Below are positions 16,494 to 24,123 of a stretch of 29,504 bases of DNA, in pieces. The translations under genes were made by a program, and so were the position numbers. This DNA is from an uncultured Bacilli bacterium (GTDB lineage: Bacteria; Bacillota_I; Bacilli_A; RF39; UBA660), in contig CAJUNG010000019.1 in assembly GCA_910587725.1 (NCBI GenBank), positions 1-29,504 of the forward strand. The letters run 5' to 3'. A model generated the notes under the pieces. The model was not told the origin of the DNA. It was given only the letters and a program-made list of their open reading frames with translations, and ran no database searches. Position 1 is the stretch's first letter. The number at the start of each line of letters is the position of its first letter.

Positions 16494-16514
16494 AATCGAA
16501 AAAAGTGTTATAGT
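16486..16514 (+). promoter_or_regulatory. Promoter of the CRP/FNR-family regulator
   Basis: TTGCAA (16486-16491, half of the palindrome), 17-bp spacer, TATAGT (16509-16514) preceded by TGT. Confidence 0.6.
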
Positions 16515-16544
16515 AGTAAAAAGAGGGGCAAAGGAGGGGGTATT

Positions 16545-17204
16545 TTGCCAAAACCATTTGAAGGAATAAATGAAAAAAATAAACAGAAATTATTAAAAAT
16601 CTTAGAGGCGGATATTCATCATTATCCAAAAAATGATAAAGTTTTACAAACGATGAGAAATGATAATACCATCGCCATTATCGTTACAGGATACGTACAA
16701 ATTACTAGAATTAATGCGAGCGGAAGTCGGACGATTATAGAAGAGTTGGAAGAAGAAGAAGTATTCGGTTCAGTGATTTCCTCCTTAAAAAACAAAGAGT
16801 ATGAAATTACCGCAATGGAAGATGCAGAAATTATTATTTTAGATTATGATTTATTACTTCAACAAGGAACAAAAGTAAGTGATAGCTATCATCAATTTAT
16901 CAAAAATTTATTTGAAATTATGACCAATAAAATTCAAGAGAAAAACGAACGAATTGAAATTCTAACACAAAAAAGTATTCGCAATAAACTCTTAGAGTAT
17001 TTTAAAATGATGTCTAAAAAAAGTGGTTCACAATATATTTATTTACCGTTTACTTTTACTGACCTTGCCGATTATTTAGCCGTAGATAGAAGTGCAATGT
17101 CAAGAGAAATGAAAAACTTAAAGGAAGAAGGGTTTATCGAAATTAAGGGAAAAAAAATTACGTTATTATATGATAGAGATAGTGTTATCTACAGTGTGCG
17201 ATAA
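16545..17204 (+). CDS. CRP/FNR-family transcriptional regulator without cysteines
   Basis: The 219-residue protein has the family layout: a cyclic-nucleotide-binding beta barrel (about 20-110, with IIVTGYVQITRINASGSRTIIEELEEEEVFGS), a long dimerisation helix (about 125-155) and a winged HTH (LPFTFTDLADYLAVDRSAMSREMKNLKEEGFIEI, about 168-201). It has no cysteine, so it cannot carry the Fe-S cluster of FNR. The cAMP-binding signature of CRP is also not evident, so the effector is unknown. The start is TTG 16545, seven bases after a very strong AAGGAGG site; there is no better ATG. It is divergent from nrdDG and shares an operator-like dyad, which suggests control of nrdDG and of itself. The dUTPase gene follows with its own promoter. 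Confidence 0.92.
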   Translation: MPKPFEGINEKNKQKLLKILEADIHHYPKNDKVLQTMRNDNTIAIIVTGYVQITRINASGSRTIIEELEEEEVFGSVISSLKNKEYEITAMEDAEIIILDYDLLLQQGTKVSDSYHQFIKNLFEIMTNKIQEKNERIEILTQKSIRNKLLEYFKMMSKKSGSQYIYLPFTFTDLADYLAVDRSAMSREMKNLKEEGFIEIKGKKITLLYDRDSVIYSVR

Positions 17205-17212
17205 AAATAGGA

Positions 17213-17241
17213 TTGCTCTAAAAGAAGTGCTATGATAAAAT
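17213..17241 (+). promoter_or_regulatory. Promoter of dut
   Basis: TTGCTC (-35), 17-bp spacer and TAAAAT (17236-17241) preceded by TGA. The -10 overlaps the upstream in-frame ATG at 17240, so that ATG cannot be the start from this promoter. Confidence 0.6.
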
Positions 17242-17272
17242 GAATATAGAGAAAAAGGAAGGAAAGAGAAAA

Positions 17273-17734
17273 ATGAAAAAGAGAGCAAGAGGATTTGAAA
17301 TCGCAAAAGGCTATGAAGAAAAAGGGATTCATCTTCCCATCAGAAAGACAAAATATTCAGCAGGTTATGATGTTGAAGCTGCAGAGGACGTCATTATTCC
17401 CGCATTTACATTAGGAGGTAAGCCAACTTTAATTCCCACCGGATTAAAGGCGTATTGTAAGGAAGATGAGTTTTATATGTTAGTAAACCGAAGTTCTGGG
17501 CCGAAAAAAGGACTTGTCATGGCGAATAGTATTGGAATTATCGATGCCGATTACTATGGAAATGAGTCGAATGATGGACATTTCTTTTTCCAATACTACA
17601 ATGTTTTAGACCATGATATCGAAATCAAAAAAGGAGATGTCATTGGACAAGTCATTTTCCAGAAGTACTTAACTACGGATGATGACCAATCAGAAGGTAC
17701 AAGAGTTGGTGGTTTTGGGTCAACAGATAAATAA
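17273..17734 (+). CDS. dut: dUTP diphosphatase (trimeric dUTPase family)
   Basis: dUTPase hydrolyses dUTP to dUMP, keeping uracil out of DNA and feeding dTMP synthesis. All five motifs are visible in the 153-residue protein: AGYD (30-33), RSSGPKKG (73-80), GIIDADYYGN with the catalytic Asp (88-97), GQVIFQKY (125-132) and the flexible C-terminal RVGGFGSTD (144-152). There is a small insertion between motifs 1 and 2 and between 3 and 4 compared with short bacterial forms. Start 17273 follows GGAAAG and lies downstream of the predicted -10. The neighbouring nrdDG and regulator genes suggest a deoxynucleotide supply cluster. Confident assignment. Confidence 0.93.
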   Translation: MKKRARGFEIAKGYEEKGIHLPIRKTKYSAGYDVEAAEDVIIPAFTLGGKPTLIPTGLKAYCKEDEFYMLVNRSSGPKKGLVMANSIGIIDADYYGNESNDGHFFFQYYNVLDHDIEIKKGDVIGQVIFQKYLTTDDDQSEGTRVGGFGSTDK

Positions 17735-17751
17735 CAAATAAATATTTAAGG

Positions 17752-17795
17752 AAAATTTCTATGTGCTTAGGCTTTATCCATAGGAATTTTTTTTT
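17752..17795 (+). terminator. Terminator of dut
   Basis: AAAATTTCTATG pairs with CATAGGAATTTT (one G-U), followed by a T run ending near 17795. Confidence 0.75.
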
Positions 17796-17813
17796 CGAAC
17801 AAAAATTTCGATA

Positions 17814-17844
17814 TTGACCTGGGGGGGGGTATCAATGATAAAAT
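17814..17844 (+). promoter_or_regulatory. Promoter with a G9 tract in its spacer
   Basis: -35 TTGACC (17814-17819), then T and nine consecutive G (17821-17829) in the spacer, then TAAAAT (17839-17844) preceded by TGA. The spacer is 19 bp; loss of two G would give the optimal 17 bp. It serves the surface protein gene at 17884. Confidence 0.7.
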
Positions 17845-17883
17845 ATTCATAGGAAAATTATATATCAAAGGAGAAGTTTTACT

Positions 17884-19026
17884 ATGAATAACAAAAATCA
17901 AAAAGCTAAGTTTCAATTTATCTTTTTTACGCTTATCATCTTGGGTGCTGTCTCAATTATCCTCGGGGTTAGTTTTGCTTTTGGGGCATTAAGTATAGAT
18001 AGTTCAAAAAAACATATGATTAAAGCAGCAGATATGGATGTAGTTTTAAAAGAAGAAAGTGATGGAATCCGCTTGATTGATGCTATGCCAGTATATGATG
18101 AGGTGGGAATGATAGGAAACCCATATAAATTTCAAATCGTTAATCAAGGTGGAATTCCTACAAGTTATCTGCTAAAGCTAGTGGATACCAAACAAGAGGG
18201 AAATAAATTAGCCCTAACCGACGTAAAATTAGGACTGATAAAAAACGGAAAAGAAGTGATGGAACCTAAACTTTTATCTACTATTTTTCAAAGCGAATAC
18301 TTTGAAGGAGGAATCGTCAGTGCAAATGAAACCATCAATTATGAACTGAGATTGTGGATAAGAAATGATATTGTAGATTTAAATGCAATTGCGGATAAAG
18401 GATTAAGCTATAAATTAGAAGTAAAAGCAACGGATGATAAATTAGCAAAACTATCATCAGCAAAATCAGGCTCATATGTAGAATACTCTGGGAATAATGG
18501 ATGTAATGGTAATTCATGCAATGGCATAAGTAACACATCTTGTAGCAGTGCACTAAATGGTTGGCGAATTGCTTATAAAGATAACAATCATGCTTATTTA
18601 ATCTCTGCTGGGAACATTGAATGTTTAAATATTAAAACAAATACGGCTAAAACTCAATTAGATAATATAAAGAATGCTTCCAGAAAATACTGTAATAAAT
18701 TATATGTAGATAATAATTGTAACGAAAGTGATGTATGGACATCGATAAGGTCAACCGTTGATTCTATGAAAAGTCAGGCATCAACAGATGTAGTAAATGG
18801 AGGAGGAAACTATTGGCTAGCAGAATCGCAAACCGTTGGTGCTAGTTACAATGAATATCTAATATGGTATAATGTATCTAGAAATAGTTATGCCTATCAT
18901 GAAGGAACTGGACCTCATAATTGGGGAATCCGACCAGTTATTCGCCTATCTTCTGAAATCCATATCATCAGCGGAGAAGGAACTGTAAGTAGTCCATATA
19001 TTATTAGACGAATTAAATCTCAATAG
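17884..19026 (+). CDS. Membrane-anchored surface protein with C-type-lectin-like end
   Basis: A 380-residue protein with a short basic start, one hydrophobic helix (about 11-36, ending FAFGAL) that is either an anchor or a signal peptide, and two external regions. Residues about 45-195 are beta-rich with a pattern seen in TasA/camelysin-like proteins (FQIVNQGGIPTSYLLKL, then NETINYELRLWI). A Gly/Asn/Ser/Cys-rich hinge at 203-222 leads to a domain with GWRIAYKDNNHAYLISAG, NYWLAES and WGIRPVIRLSS followed by a GEGTVSSPYII tail. This is the style of DUF6273/FGE-type C-type-lectin folds found in secreted proteins of gut Firmicutes. Seven or so cysteines could form disulfides. SD AAAGGAG, ATG 17884. 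The upstream G9 promoter suggests phase-variable expression. Adhesion or matrix role is inference. Confidence 0.75.
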   Translation: MNNKNQKAKFQFIFFTLIILGAVSIILGVSFAFGALSIDSSKKHMIKAADMDVVLKEESDGIRLIDAMPVYDEVGMIGNPYKFQIVNQGGIPTSYLLKLVDTKQEGNKLALTDVKLGLIKNGKEVMEPKLLSTIFQSEYFEGGIVSANETINYELRLWIRNDIVDLNAIADKGLSYKLEVKATDDKLAKLSSAKSGSYVEYSGNNGCNGNSCNGISNTSCSSALNGWRIAYKDNNHAYLISAGNIECLNIKTNTAKTQLDNIKNASRKYCNKLYVDNNCNESDVWTSIRSTVDSMKSQASTDVVNGGGNYWLAESQTVGASYNEYLIWYNVSRNSYAYHEGTGPHNWGIRPVIRLSSEIHIISGEGTVSSPYIIRRIKSQ

Positions 19027-19030
19027 GATA

Positions 19031-19066
19031 AAAAATGTTAACAATCAAAAGTTAATATTTTTTCTT
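19031..19066 (+). terminator. Terminator of the surface protein gene
   Basis: AAAAATGTTAAC (19031-19042) pairs with GTTAATATTTTT (19051-19062; one G-U), 8-nt loop, followed by TTCTTTTT. Confidence 0.8.
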
Positions 19067-19204
19067 TTTGAATAATTTTAGAATTGACTAAATTTTGCGA
19101 TAAAATCCTCCATAAGTTGCTTTTCCCAGAATTTTCCTCAAAGGAATAACCTCATTCCTTATAGCATTGACTATACTAAACAAAGGAAAACGCAGACAAA
19201 AAAA

Positions 19205-19233
19205 TTGACAAAAAAAGGAAATTAAGGTATAAT
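19205..19233 (+). promoter_or_regulatory. Consensus housekeeping promoter of the alarmone synthetase
   Basis: Perfect -35 TTGACA (19205-19210), 17-bp spacer and perfect -10 TATAAT (19228-19233), the best match to consensus in the window. Confidence 0.85.
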
Positions 19234-19261
19234 GAGCTGCATGAGAAAGAAGAGGAAAGCA

Positions 19262-19885
19262 ATGAGTTCACATGAATTTGAATATAGATTACAAGAATTA
19301 TTGGAAGAATATCAATTTGGTCATCAAATGTTAGAAACAGAACTGAGTATTTTAATTAAAGAATTTGCCAAGATAAAGGGTTACAATCCTGTAGAACATA
19401 TCAAATCTAGGATAAAAACAGTAGAAAGCATCAAAAGAAAGTTAGAAAGAAAAAACTTACCATTAAATACAGATATCATGGAAAAAAATATTCATGATAT
19501 CATAGGATTTCGCATTGTCTGCTCATTTGTATCCGATGTTTACGATATTGTCGAAATGATTCAAGACTGTAAAGAGATTAGAATTATTGATAAAAAAGAT
19601 TATATCAAAAATCCTAAAAAGAGTGGCTATTCTAGTTATCACTTAATTGTACTCATTCCAGTTTATTTAACTAGTGGAATCAAATACATGGAAGCAGAAA
19701 TACAAATTAGAACAGTTACAATGGATTTTTGGGCAAGTCTAGACCACAAAATAAGATATAAGTTTCAAGGAGAAATTCCGGATGAAGTAAAAGAAGAGAT
19801 GGAAAAATATTCAAAAGAAGTTCAGACCATCGATGAAAAAATGTTATCTCTTTTAGAAATTGTGAATAAATATAATCAAAAATAG
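19262..19885 (+). CDS. Small alarmone synthetase, RelQ type
   Basis: Small alarmone synthetases transfer pyrophosphate from ATP to GTP/GDP, giving (p)ppGpp, without the hydrolase and regulatory domains of long Rel. The 207-residue protein has the RelA/SpoT synthetase core: HDIIGFRIVCSFV (about 78-90), KKDYIKNPKKSGYSSYHLIV with the GYxSYH substrate motif (122-127), EIQIRT (146-151) and WASLDHKIRYKF (157-168). The order and the C-terminal helix match RelQ/YjbM (SAS1) more than RelP. An ATG at 19232 overlaps the -10, so the start is ATG 19262 after AGAGGAAAG. The gene is a single unit with a strong promoter; the reverse gene behind it is convergent. Confidence 0.93.
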   Translation: MSSHEFEYRLQELLEEYQFGHQMLETELSILIKEFAKIKGYNPVEHIKSRIKTVESIKRKLERKNLPLNTDIMEKNIHDIIGFRIVCSFVSDVYDIVEMIQDCKEIRIIDKKDYIKNPKKSGYSSYHLIVLIPVYLTSGIKYMEAEIQIRTVTMDFWASLDHKIRYKFQGEIPDEVKEEMEKYSKEVQTIDEKMLSLLEIVNKYNQK

Positions 19886-19924
19886 GAGAGTCCTATGCTG
19901 CATGAGGATTCTCCATTTTCTTGG
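19879..19924. terminator. Bidirectional terminator between convergent genes
   Basis: GGAGAGTCCT (19885-19894) pairs with AGGATTCTCC (19905-19914; one G-U), flanked by A-rich and T-rich tracts. It serves the alarmone gene and, with a better T tract, the reverse coiled-coil gene. Confidence 0.65.
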
Positions 19925-21554
19925 TTAAAACTTTATTTTTTTCTAATTGTAAATTCATCTTTTTTTCGGTTTCTATTAAATAATCATGTCGTTCCTCTAT
20001 ACTTTGTTCAAGAGTCTCTAATTTATCTAATACACTTTGGTATTCTGGAAGGGAATATTCTGCAAAGTTTTTTATAAATTCCTCTTTCATGAAGCGGACT
20101 TTATTTTTTGTCTCATCCATTAAAGAAAAGACATCAGATAAGGACCGGATATTTTCTTGAATCGATTTCGTGTAGTCCTGAACAACAACATTAGTTTTAA
20201 TACTTTTAATTTGACGTGGAGCAAATAAATCTCCAATAAAAGCAAACATAGCTTGTGTTCTAAGAAGGAGTCCTACTGTTTTGGGAACGAAGGGATTATT
20301 TTTGGTTGCCAAATAGGTGAATAATAAACGATTAATCGAGTGGTCTATCGCTTTAGTTACATATTCGACCTTTTCAGAGATTTGTACAGCATTTTTAACC
20401 TTTTCCTCTAAATCTTTTAATATTTCATCACTTTTTTCCACAAGGTCATCGATTTCTTTAAAATCAGAATCATAACCATCGACATCTTTTTGAAATAAAT
20501 CAAATGCTTTATCCCTTTCGCCGAATTCGTTTAAGTGTTCAGTTACAGCTTTCTCTAGTTTTTTAGAATCATTTTCAATTTCAATAATTCGTTCCATTAA
20601 TTGTACATAGTCTTCATTCTTTTGAACATCCCTTAAAATTTTCAAATCAAATCCATGATTATATTTTCTTTTGTAATCATCAATTAAATAAGAAAGATAG
20701 TGATCATCCCATGTATAAATTTGGTCAAAGTTAGAAGATTTTTCTAAAAGTTCTAATTCTTTTCTTAATTTTTGCAATTGATTTAATAAGGTTTCTACTT
20801 TCTCAGAAAGTTGTTCAGCATCTTTTAAAAGCAGTAAATCCTGTGTTTCTTTTTCTAACTCTTTTTCTTCGGTCATCAAACGTTTTACTTCATAATTTGC
20901 TTCCTTCATCGTTTGTTCTAAAATTCGAACAAGCTCTCGCTCCAAAGCAAGCTCTTTAAAGTTTTCCGTTTCTTCTTTAGAAATTTTTTCTTTCTTTGGA
21001 ATATTAGGAATTTCAATAACTGTTTTTTCTTCTTCACGAACCGTCTGTGTTTCAATCGGTTCACTTTCTAAAGGAACAAATCGAGGTTTTTCTTGAGGAG
21101 GAATGACTTCAGAAGGGCTTTTTGCTTTCCTAATCGGACTTTTTTCTTCTAATGGCTTTGTTTTTTCTTTCGGAGCAATGTTTATATCAGAAAGAATTGG
21201 CGCAGGATTAGAAGGTAAGGCCTCTTTTTGTTTCACCTTTTTTACGTTATCTTTGCTTACTTCTCTTTTTTTCTTCTCTTTTGGTAATTTTGAGGAGACA
21301 AATTTCTTTACTTGTGTATTTTCGCTCCTTTCCTTTTGAATAGTCTCTACTTGCTTTTGTTCTTTTTCGGAAGATAAAGTTTCTTTACTACTAGAGAAAA
21401 ACGTCTCCTGTTTTTTCTTTTTTTCTACCATTTGCTGTTCTTTAGTTAATCGTTCTTCTTCATCTTTGAGATGCTTTTTTAAAAATAATTGTTGAAAAAG
21501 AATCATCAGACGTCGCTCCCGTTTTCCACCCTTTGCCCCTTTATTTTCATTCAT
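19893..21554 (-). CDS. Large coiled-coil protein, unknown
   Basis: I do not recognise this 553-residue protein. Residues of about 25-210 are highly charged and low complexity (Lys, Glu, Gln, Ser, Pro), likely disordered. From about 210 to the end the chain is rich in heptad-like Leu/Ile/Glu/Lys segments, so long coiled coils are likely, broken near 420-450 by a less charged segment RLLFTYLATKNNPFVPKTVGLLLRTQ. No clear transmembrane helix or signal peptide is present. The start at 21554 is chosen because a reverse -10 TATAAT (21579 to 21574, preceded by TGG) lies just upstream and GGTGAAG precedes the ATG; the longer frame reaching 21758 runs through the opposite gene. It could be a cytoskeletal or division-related scaffold, but nothing proves that. 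Confidence 0.75.
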   Translation of the reverse strand: MNENKGAKGGKRERRLMILFQQLFLKKHLKDEEERLTKEQQMVEKKKKQETFFSSSKETLSSEKEQKQVETIQKERSENTQVKKFVSSKLPKEKKKREVSKDNVKKVKQKEALPSNPAPILSDINIAPKEKTKPLEEKSPIRKAKSPSEVIPPQEKPRFVPLESEPIETQTVREEEKTVIEIPNIPKKEKISKEETENFKELALERELVRILEQTMKEANYEVKRLMTEEKELEKETQDLLLLKDAEQLSEKVETLLNQLQKLRKELELLEKSSNFDQIYTWDDHYLSYLIDDYKRKYNHGFDLKILRDVQKNEDYVQLMERIIEIENDSKKLEKAVTEHLNEFGERDKAFDLFQKDVDGYDSDFKEIDDLVEKSDEILKDLEEKVKNAVQISEKVEYVTKAIDHSINRLLFTYLATKNNPFVPKTVGLLLRTQAMFAFIGDLFAPRQIKSIKTNVVVQDYTKSIQENIRSLSDVFSLMDETKNKVRFMKEEFIKNFAEYSLPEYQSVLDKLETLEQSIEERHDYLIETEKKMNLQLEKNKVLTKKMENPHAA

Positions 21555-21573
21555 TTTCTTCACCGCCATGCTT

Positions 21574-21619
21574 ATTATACCAGATTTTCCTTTTGTTATC
21601 ACCATTTTTGTGGTAAAAT
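21574..21619. promoter_or_regulatory. Divergent promoters for the coiled-coil and SDR genes
   Basis: Reverse: TGG then TATAAT (21579 to 21574). Forward: TGG then TAAAAT (21614-21619). Both are extended -10 elements; neither has a convincing -35. A short inverted repeat (ACCA/TGGT, around 21601-21614) lies between them. Confidence 0.6.
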
Positions 21620-21644
21620 AAAACAATGATGAGAGGTGAGAAAA

Positions 21645-22388
21645 ATGAATTTCCAAGGAAAGACCGTACTTGTTACAGGGGCATCGAGAGGAATTGGGGA
21701 AAAAATTGCCGAAGAATTTGCCAAAAGAGGAGCAAATATTGTACTCAATTATCATCAAAGCAAAAAAAGAGCTGAGGAATTAAAGATACGTTTAATATCA
21801 GAATATAAAGTCAAGGTATGTGCGATAAAAGCAGATATTAGTCAAGAAGAGGAAATTGAGGAAATGATAGAAAAAGCATTAGAAACTTTTTCTACTATCG
21901 ATGTATTGGTCAATAACGCTGGAATTGCCATCGATACAACTTATGAGGATAAAACAAAAGAAAACTTCATGAGGACGATAGAAGTCAACCTAGTAGGGAC
22001 TTTTCTAGTGACGAAAAAAGTCGGAGAAATCATGAAAAAGCAAAAGAAGGGGGCCATCATCAATATCTCCTCTACGAATGGAATAGATACAGAATATATA
22101 GAAAGTTTAGACTACGATGCTTCAAAAGCAGGAGTAATTTCTCTAACCAAAAACTTAGCTAAATATTTTGGGCCAGAAATACGAGTAAATGCAATTGCAT
22201 CAGGGTGGGTAGAAACTGAAATGACCCAAGAATTAGCGCAAGAGTTTAAAAACAAAGAAACCGATAAAATTATATTAAATCGTTTTGCACTTCCGGAAGA
22301 AATTGCTAAAGTTGTCGCCTTTTTAGCAAGTGAAGATGCAAGTTACATTACAGGAAGTATAATTCGAGTTGATGGGGGAACGAAATAA
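21645..22388 (+). CDS. fabG: SDR-family oxidoreductase, FabG-like
   Basis: A classical short-chain dehydrogenase of 247 residues, the size of 3-oxoacyl-ACP reductase. The NADP(H)-binding TGASRGIG is at 11-18, DVLVNNAGIA follows, the catalytic Ser is in NISSTNG and the Tyr/Lys pair in YDASKAG; the end ITGSIIRVDGGTK is typical of FabG. It should reduce a 3-oxo group, probably in fatty acid elongation. However, no other fatty acid genes are nearby, so a different substrate is possible. ATG 21645 follows GAGAGGTGAG; the frame-extending GTG at 21636 is inside the ribosome site. The next small gene starts one base after the stop. Confidence 0.88.
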   Translation: MNFQGKTVLVTGASRGIGEKIAEEFAKRGANIVLNYHQSKKRAEELKIRLISEYKVKVCAIKADISQEEEIEEMIEKALETFSTIDVLVNNAGIAIDTTYEDKTKENFMRTIEVNLVGTFLVTKKVGEIMKKQKKGAIINISSTNGIDTEYIESLDYDASKAGVISLTKNLAKYFGPEIRVNAIASGWVETEMTQELAQEFKNKETDKIILNRFALPEEIAKVVAFLASEDASYITGSIIRVDGGTK

Positions 22389-22389
22389 A

Positions 22390-22590
22390 ATGGATGCAAG
22401 TCATAGTGTTTTAATGAAAAGAGGAACGATTATTATTCCTAAAGAAAATACCAATTTAGAAGTTGATTGGGACGAGGCAGAAGACAATAAAATTCGACAT
22501 GCCTTATTCATGAGTGAATATGCTAAGGAACATGGACTAGAAATTTTTGTAGAAGGAGTAAATGCTTATCGATGGGTCAAGAATATTTAA
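22390..22590 (+). CDS. Small hypothetical protein, 66 aa
   Basis: I do not recognise this acidic 66-residue protein. It begins MDASHSVLMKRGTIIIPKEN and has a helical middle (IRHALFMSEYAKEHGL) and a Trp near the C-terminus. ATG 22390 directly follows the SDR stop, with GGGGGAA in the SDR 3' end as ribosome site, so it is cotranscribed and probably coupled. The next frame (ATG 22572) overlaps it by 19 bases. Confidence 0.65.
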   Translation: MDASHSVLMKRGTIIIPKENTNLEVDWDEAEDNKIRHALFMSEYAKEHGLEIFVEGVNAYRWVKNI

Positions 22591-22900
22591 AAGCAGGAAT
22601 CATGACACTTCAAATTGATGAATATAGCATTTTATATGTCCCTGATACAATAGATAATCGGCAATACTATTGGTTCCAAAATAATCGAACAAGATTAAAG
22701 AGGTATCGCGGCTTGCTGGAGTATTATCTTATTTAAATAAAAACAATTTTTACTTTGAAGGTGTAGATGATGTAGATACCTATGAAGTGATTTCCATCTT
22801 AGATATGGAAATCGAAGAAAGATACATGCTATTTCAAGAATATGAAAAGAGGAGAATTGAAGAATGTACAAAGAATTCGGAGTATGCAAAGAAGCTATAG
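22572..22900 (+). pseudogene. Small gene split by a -1 frameshift
   Basis: Two overlapping frames join into one plausible protein of about 100-110 residues. The first runs from ATG 22572 (or better ATG 22602, behind AGCAGGA) to TAA 22736. The second is open from 22685 to TAG 22900 with no good start. The switch must lie between 22685 and 22736; reading frame 1 to about 22694 then frame 2 gives ...WFQNNRTR-IKEVSRLAGVLSYLNKNNFYFEG..., with consistent composition across the join. The local ATTAAAG is not a classical -1 slippery heptamer because the P-site repairing is poor, so a mutation or a sequencing error is more likely than programmed shifting. The second frame overlaps the start of the next gene by 37 bases. 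Function unknown. Confidence 0.55.
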
Positions 22901-24123
22901 AATTAATGAAAAAAGCAGAAGCAGATTGCCAAGAAGAATTATTAAGAATCGAAAATCGTTGTGATACTTTTAGTTTAAAAGTATTGAACGCCTTCCAAAA
23001 GTATCAAATTTCTGAGGCTCATTTTCAAGAAACCACTGGTTATGGTTATAATGATTTAGGACGAGATACCATTGAAAAAATCTTTGCCGCAGTTTTAGGA
23101 AGTGAAGATGCCATTGTGCGGGGACAATTTATCTCTGGTACACATGCCTTAACCGTTACTTTATTTGCGCTTTTAAGACCTGAAGACACGCTTCTTAGTA
23201 TCTGTGGAAAACCTTATGATACTTTAGATGAAGTCATTGGATTAAAAGAAAATGCAAGTTCTTTAAAATCATTTGGAATCCATTACGAACAGATAGACTT
23301 AATCGAAGACGATTTCAATGAGGAGAAAATTAGAGAACAATTACAAGAAAAATTTTATAAAGTTGTTGAAATTCAACGTTCAAAAGGATACTCTACAAGA
23401 AAGAGCTTAAGTATTCCCAAACTAGAAAGAATCATTAAAATCATTAAAGAAGTATCAAAAGAAACCATCGTCATGGTCGATAACTGTTACTGTGAATTTG
23501 TAGAAGAAATGACTCCGATTGAAGTAGGGGCAGATATTATGGTCGGTTCCCTCATTAAAAACTTAGGCGGAGGAATTGCTCCTAATGGTGCATATGTAGC
23601 AGGAAAAAAGGAACTTATCGAACTTGTCGGAGAACGGCTTACTTGTCCTGGTGAAGGAAGAGAAGTAGGTCCCTCATTAGGAATGAATAAGTTATTACTT
23701 CAAGGTCTATTCTTTGCTCCAAGTGTTGTAGCAAGTAGCTTAAAAACTGCGGTCTTGACTAGCAGAATGTTAGAACTTTTGGGGTATGAAGTGGAGCCAA
23801 AGTATCAGGAAGAACGAGTAGATATTGTCCAAAATATTATTTTTAAGGACGAAGAAAAATTAATTCGTTACTGTCAAGGAATTCAAAGTGGTTCACCAAT
23901 TGATGCCAATGCCTTACCAATTCCATCTCCTATGCCAGGATATACCGATAAAGTAATTATGGCAGCAGGAACGTTTACTCAAGGTTCTTCCATAGAACTT
24001 TCTTGTGATGGTCCATTAAGATATCCATACATTGCTTATCAACAAGGCGGATTAACCTATGCGTATGGAAAACTTGGTGTATTAAAAGCAGTAAATAATA
24101 TTATGGAGCAAAAGAATGGATAA
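22864..24123 (+). CDS. ynbB: YnbB-type PLP enzyme (Met gamma-lyase family, PF06838)
   Basis: The 419-residue protein belongs to the family annotated as methionine gamma-lyase or aluminium-resistance protein (YnbB in Bacillus). Family marks are YGYNDLGRDTIEKIFAAVLG, RGQFISGTHAL, the CGKPYDTLDEVIG block, VDNCYCEF (Asp206, expected to contact the PLP ring nitrogen), the PLP-binding Lys232 in GSLIKNLGGGIAPNG, and a C-terminal FTQGSSIELSCDGP. It is a fold-type I PLP enzyme; the physiological reaction is not well established. ATG 22864 follows GAGGAG. It is the fourth gene of a dense run starting with the SDR gene, and its end overlaps the next small gene by 8 bases. Confidence 0.93.
   Translation: MYKEFGVCKEAIELMKKAEADCQEELLRIENRCDTFSLKVLNAFQKYQISEAHFQETTGYGYNDLGRDTIEKIFAAVLGSEDAIVRGQFISGTHALTVTLFALLRPEDTLLSICGKPYDTLDEVIGLKENASSLKSFGIHYEQIDLIEDDFNEEKIREQLQEKFYKVVEIQRSKGYSTRKSLSIPKLERIIKIIKEVSKETIVMVDNCYCEFVEEMTPIEVGADIMVGSLIKNLGGGIAPNGAYVAGKKELIELVGERLTCPGEGREVGPSLGMNKLLLQGLFFAPSVVASSLKTAVLTSRMLELLGYEVEPKYQEERVDIVQNIIFKDEEKLIRYCQGIQSGSPIDANALPIPSPMPGYTDKVIMAAGTFTQGSSIELSCDGPLRYPYIAYQQGGLTYAYGKLGVLKAVNNIMEQKNG

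Noticed and set aside
19893..21758. Longer form of the coiled-coil protein starting at 21758
   Set aside because: The extension crosses the divergent promoter region and the start of the SDR gene, and its composition differs; ATG 21554 has a ribosome site and a -10 upstream.
22690..22702. Programmed -1 frameshift at ATTAAAG in the split small gene
   Set aside because: Not a classical X XXY YYZ heptamer and no downstream stem is evident; mutation or sequence error is simpler.
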